IMG/VR virus record: IMGVR_UViG_3300006735_000273
Span: 1 to 23,247 of that record
Source: a virus
Direction: 5' to 3' (one strand)
DNA length: 23,247 bases
Positions 21,252 to 23,247 of the stretch are shown one piece after another; the stretch's first letter is position 1, and every line of letters starts with the position of its first letter. A model generated the notes under the pieces. That model saw only the letters and a list, made by a program, of their open reading frames with translations. It did not search any database and was not told the origin of the DNA. A program made the position numbers and the translations under genes.

Positions 21252-21616
21252 ATCATCATCTCCCTTTCTTCTGTTAATACAACTGGGTGTTGAAAGAACC
21301 TTGATTCAAGTTCTCCGTCTTCGTTGTAAATATCGCCCACTAAATGTTCTTTAGCGAACTCAAATGCTTCTTGCGTAATTGCATATTCTTTTTGAAATGC
21401 TACCGGACTAATATCAAATAGCCGTATATTATGCTTTTTAAACTCACGATATAGTGATAAGCATAGTGATTTAATCGCATTAGGTAAATGCTCATCAGTA
21501 TTATACCCCACTCCATGTGCGTCTAAAGCATCTTGTAATTCTTTTTTCGTTTGAATACCTTCTCTAAAGAGGGTATTTAATATAATTGTCTCTCTCGTTT
21601 CTCTATTTGAAAACAT
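21248..21616 (-). CDS. Protein of unknown function with possible winged-helix N-terminus
   Basis: A 122-residue protein. The N-terminal half has helices RETIILNTLFRE, KKELQDALDAHGV and HLPNAIKSLCLSLYREFK, a pattern that could form a winged-helix domain. The C-terminal half is alpha/beta with many aromatic and acidic residues. No family is recognised, and the winged-helix idea is weak. It is the first gene after the tRNA, has TATA-like CTTTATAAG about 50 bases upstream and GAGGAATAAAA before the ATG, so it probably begins its own transcript. Confidence 0.6.
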   Translation of the reverse strand: MFSNRETRETIILNTLFREGIQTKKELQDALDAHGVGYNTDEHLPNAIKSLCLSLYREFKKHNIRLFDISPVAFQKEYAITQEAFEFAKEHLVGDIYNEDGELESRFFQHPVVLTEEREMMI

Positions 21617-21664
21617 TTTTATTCCTCATTGTTAATTGCCCGTTGAAACAGGACTTGATGACCC

Positions 21665-21673
21665 CTTATAAAG
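21665..21673 (-). promoter_or_regulatory. Probable archaeal TATA box downstream of the tRNA
   Basis: CTTTATAAG on the minus strand lies in the 104-base gap between the tRNA and the 122-codon gene, about 50 bases before its ATG. The gap also contains a 5-bp hairpin at 21676-21691 followed by T-rich sequence, which may end the tRNA transcript. Confidence 0.45.
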
Positions 21674-21710
21674 AACGGAAAAACCCTTCCGGTATCTAAA
21701 AGTTGGTCTT

Positions 21711-21814
21711 AATCAATAAATGGCGGGCATATCAGGATTTGAACCCGAATCTTCGGCTTAGAAGGCCAAAATGCTATCCTATTACACCATACGCCCATGA
21801 GCCATTTATTGATT
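21711..21814 (-). repeat. 14-bp perfect inverted repeat enclosing the tRNA gene
   Basis: AATCAATAAATGGC at 21711-21724 is the exact reverse complement of GCCATTTATTGATT at 21801-21814. On the transcript the 5' leader would pair with the 3' trailer, including the CCA end, extending the acceptor stem by 14 bp after a 4-base 5' bulge (TCAT). The distal arm also contains the stop codon of the upstream 118-codon gene. Confidence 0.7.
21721..21796 (-). tRNA. tRNA-Arg (anticodon UCU), CCA encoded
   Basis: A complete 76-base cloverleaf. The acceptor GGGCGTA pairs with TATGCCC (one G-T). The D stem is GTGT/GCAT with wobble pairs. The anticodon stem TTGGC/GCCGA encloses the loop CTTCTAA with anticodon TCT. 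There is a 4-base variable loop, a T stem TCGGG/CCTGA around TTCAAAT, discriminator G and an encoded CCA. It reads AGA and, by wobble, AGG; in the visible part of polB 9 of 12 Arg codons are AGA or AGG, so it matches viral codon preference. The 5' end lies 10 bases after the stop of the upstream gene. No intron is seen. Confidence 0.95.
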
Positions 21815-22162
21815 TGCATACGCTGAAGCCAACTGTAAGGCGTTCATTGTATTCTTGGTTTGGATTATTACATCAATCCGATTTAGGTCGTCTTTGGGGT
21901 TTCTATCCACCCCATTAACGATAAGTTCTGCAACAATTTGTGCTAATTTTTGCTGACTTACGCCCGCCATTGTGCGAGTTAATTCGTCTTTCAAGTGGTC
22001 TTTGTATTGTTCTTGAATTAAACAATCCATGCATTCTATCCTTTCCATAATTTCTAAACGGTAATTAGGAACTTCATAATACAGTTCTCCATGACATTTT
22101 TCGCATGGTTCATCATGGTGTTCTAGTGAGTTTAGATAGTGTTGTTCTTTTGGTGAGTTCAT
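21806..22162 (-). CDS. Zinc-ribbon protein of unknown function
   Basis: A 118-residue protein. The N-terminal zinc ribbon has CEKCHGE (Cys20, Cys23) and CMDC near 44-47. It is followed by a helical C-terminal part (QLAQIVAELI-like helix, TKNTMNALQLASAYANQ). No family is recognised. A Cys-x2-Cys adaptor or nucleic-acid-binding role is possible. The start follows GGGGTATAAATATG. The stop TAA is inside the inverted repeat that flanks the tRNA, so the gene and tRNA are likely on one transcript. Confidence 0.65.
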   Translation of the reverse strand: MNSPKEQHYLNSLEHHDEPCEKCHGELYYEVPNYRLEIMERIECMDCLIQEQYKDHLKDELTRTMAGVSQQKLAQIVAELIVNGVDRNPKDDLNRIDVIIQTKNTMNALQLASAYANQ

Positions 22163-22164
22163 AT

Positions 22165-22278
22165 TTATACCCCTGTTGGATAATTTTGATTATTTTTACA
22201 TGTTTCGCAGATACTTTCATATCTTGTAAAGTTATTACAATTTTGCGTTTGACAAGGTGTTGATATTGCTCCACACAT
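22165..22278 (-). CDS. Cysteine-rich microprotein (37 aa)
   Basis: A 37-codon gene with Cys2, Cys9, Cys14, Cys24 and Cys27 (CETCKNN), enough for one zinc site. The ATG overlaps the upstream stop as TAATG, behind GGAGGACTTT, and the stop lies 3 bases before the next ATG. The function is unknown; the tight packing and ribosome binding site support it as a gene. Confidence 0.55.
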   Translation of the reverse strand: MCGAISTPCQTQNCNNFTRYESICETCKNNQNYPTGV

Positions 22279-22541
22279 TAAAAGTCCTCCGTTAATGAGA
22301 ACAACTTAACTCGCTTTTGATTCCAATACTGGAGAGCAATCATAGCAGTAATACATAGATTATAATTCTTTGCTGACTGATTAACAAAATACTCGTCTGT
22401 CGCCATTTGATATAGTAATTTAGCGGCTTGAATCTTTTCCAAAACAATTTTTTCGTCTATTGCTTCCCAACGATTACCGTATTCTTGCTTCAAAGTATTT
22501 AGAACTCTTTCTTCCATCTCACTGTGTCCGTATTTATTCAT
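22278..22541 (-). CDS. Protein of unknown function (87 aa)
   Basis: An 87-residue helical protein. It has an acidic N-terminal segment (GHSEMEERVLNTLKQEYG), a helix with KIVLEKIQAAKLLYQMA-type periodicity in the middle and a C-terminal helix (NLCITAMIALQYWNQKRVKLF). No domain is recognised. The ATG at 22541 has GGAGGATTC just upstream and overlaps the preceding zinc microprotein stop by 4 bases. An extension to 22589 would read through that gene without a ribosome binding site. Confidence 0.6.
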   Translation of the reverse strand: MNKYGHSEMEERVLNTLKQEYGNRWEAIDEKIVLEKIQAAKLLYQMATDEYFVNQSAKNYNLCITAMIALQYWNQKRVKLFSLTEDF

Positions 22542-22654
22542 ACTGAATCCTCCGCTTTGTTTTTTAGTTCTGTCAAACACCCATAACAATATGGGCGTTT
22601 CTTACTTACTACTGTATTACATCCGATACATCGGCTTTGTATTTTAATTTTCAT
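22538..22654 (-). CDS. Zinc-ribbon microprotein (38 aa)
   Basis: A 38-codon gene with two Cys pairs, CIGC at 9-12 and CYGC at 23-26, a minimal zinc ribbon with basic residues around it (SKKRPY). It starts with the GGAGGAATAAATATG module 3 bases after the preceding stop. The end overlaps the next gene as ATGA. The function is unknown; a nucleic-acid-binding or adaptor role is possible. Confidence 0.6.
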   Translation of the reverse strand: MKIKIQSRCIGCNTVVSKKRPYCYGCLTELKNKAEDSV

Positions 22655-22656
22655 AT

Positions 22657-23247
22657 TTATTCCTCCATTAGTATTTTAGGGTATTTTGGTTTCCTTGCAT
22701 TATAAGCACGAATGCCTACATTGTATTTTTTAGCAACCCAATTTACCGGAAACCATTCGGGTTGTCTATCTTTGCGCCATTCGGCTATACGCCATTTACC
22801 TTCAAGGTAATAATGACGATAACTGGCGATAACAAAATCCCAACCAGTCCAGTTAGGGTTTTGCTGTGAATATTCATCTAAGTCAATTCTATAAGAATCA
22901 TCCATAGCAATAGATACTGGCGTTAATCCGCTATGAGGAACACTGAAAGAATCATTCTCTTCTAAATGTTTCATTCCATTGATAATTCTATCATGTGAAC
23001 CATGTCTTTTACCATAACGATAAGTGTATTCTTCACAAAGAGCCACACCATGTTGATAAAGCCAATGAAAGTTAGCGATAGATTGCCTCGCCCAAATGGT
23101 TGAGGGGTGGTTTAGCATCGCTGGCTTCATTAATTCCATCCCCAACCTAAAGTGAAAAGCCTTAAGGTCTTTCAATTGAGGTTCTTTACCGTATGTTTGA
23201 ACATATTTAAAGTAAAGAATGTTAGTATGAAGCATTTGACATGTTTC
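22657..23247 (-). CDS. Conserved phage/virus protein of unknown function (5' end beyond the window)
   Basis: At least 196 codons, open to the right edge. The core HPSTIWARQSIANFHWLYQHG followed by CEEYTYRYGKRH (spread over about 43-77) and a C-terminal AYR-type motif (SYRHYYLEGKWRIAEW) belong to a family frequent in tailed phages of marine and other bacteria. Family members, as I recall them, begin with a CDKHVVKM...E-x-A-Q-M-L-type segment. The last bases here encode ETCQMLHTN, so the apparent ATG at 23235 is internal and the true start lies outside. The biochemical function of the family is not known to me. The gene ends MEE and shares its stop region with the next ribosome binding site. 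Confidence 0.75.
   Translation of the reverse strand, partial: ETCQMLHTNILYFKYVQTYGKEPQLKDLKAFHFRLGMELMKPAMLNHPSTIWARQSIANFHWLYQHGVALCEEYTYRYGKRHGSHDRIINGMKHLEENDSFSVPHSGLTPVSIAMDDSYRIDLDEYSQQNPNWTGWDFVIASYRHYYLEGKWRIAEWRKDRQPEWFPVNWVAKKYNVGIRAYNARKPKYPKILMEE

Noticed and set aside
1-23247. Several plus-strand open frames of 60-138 codons (for example 4096-4512, 7329-7691)
   Set aside because: They lie antisense to well-supported minus-strand genes, are hydrophobic or low-complexity, and lack ribosome binding sites; they are shadows of those genes.
1-23247. CRISPR arrays, insertion sequences, integrase or attachment sites
   Set aside because: No regularly spaced repeats, transposase or integrase motifs were seen; the inverted repeat at the tRNA is not a direct-repeat att pair.

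Overview
The window looks like part of the genome of an archaeal double-stranded DNA virus, most plausibly a magrovirus-like tailed virus of marine Euryarchaeota. The evidence is a set of archaeal-type information genes (family B DNA polymerase, PCNA clamp, RFC clamp loader, RPA-like single-strand binding protein, ATP-dependent DNA ligase, transcription factor B). Further support comes from archaeal ribosome binding sites (GGTGA, GGAGG) at most starts, AT-rich DNA, and the extreme compaction of one long co-directional array. Every gene found is on the minus strand, and most neighbours overlap by 1 to 8 bases. No capsid, tail or terminase gene is present, so this is the replication, expression and metabolism part of the genome. 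The host assignment is inference.

Layout, in transcription order from the right edge. 23247-20408: small proteins of unknown function, several with zinc-binding cysteine pairs, and a tRNA-Arg(UCU) enclosed in a 14-bp inverted repeat. 20400-20069: a ThiS/ubiquitin-like protein with its own TATA box, followed by a terminator-like hairpin. 20063-16129: a B12-dependent class II ribonucleotide reductase with genes of unknown function. 16142-14639: transcription factor B, zinc microproteins and a MazG-like NTP pyrophosphohydrolase. 14636-12503: an E1-like adenylyltransferase, a Myb/SANT repeat protein and a JAMM metalloprotease. 12506-10511: a GroES-like and a GroEL-like chaperonin pair. 10508-6203: small genes including a PC4-like coactivator, DNA ligase, a histone-fold protein and a degenerate LAGLIDADG-like protein. 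6203-1: divergent RFC large-subunit candidate, RFC small subunit, single-strand binding protein, a structured non-coding leader, a RecA/Sak4-like ATPase, PCNA and the N-terminal part of PolB.

The genes fit three programmes: a nearly complete archaeal-style replisome with dNTP supply (RNR, MazG); control of host transcription and chromatin (TFB, PC4-like, histone fold, Myb repeats); and protein homeostasis (GroEL/GroES plus a possible ubiquitin-like pathway). The most interesting proposal is the third. A 68-residue beta-grasp-like protein ends in Gly-Gly-Asn-Leu, a masked di-glycine. The same window carries an E1-like activating enzyme and a JAMM protease with an intact HTHP(x6)SGTD motif. Together they could form a minimal viral ubiquitin-like conjugation and processing system.

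Seven genes are shorter than about 60 codons and easy to miss (10291-10398, 10398-10508, 14639-14776, 17309-17470, 20408-20566, 22165-22278, 22538-22654). No stretch above 300 bases lacks a gene. The longest gap is 2791-2984, which holds a series of hairpins.
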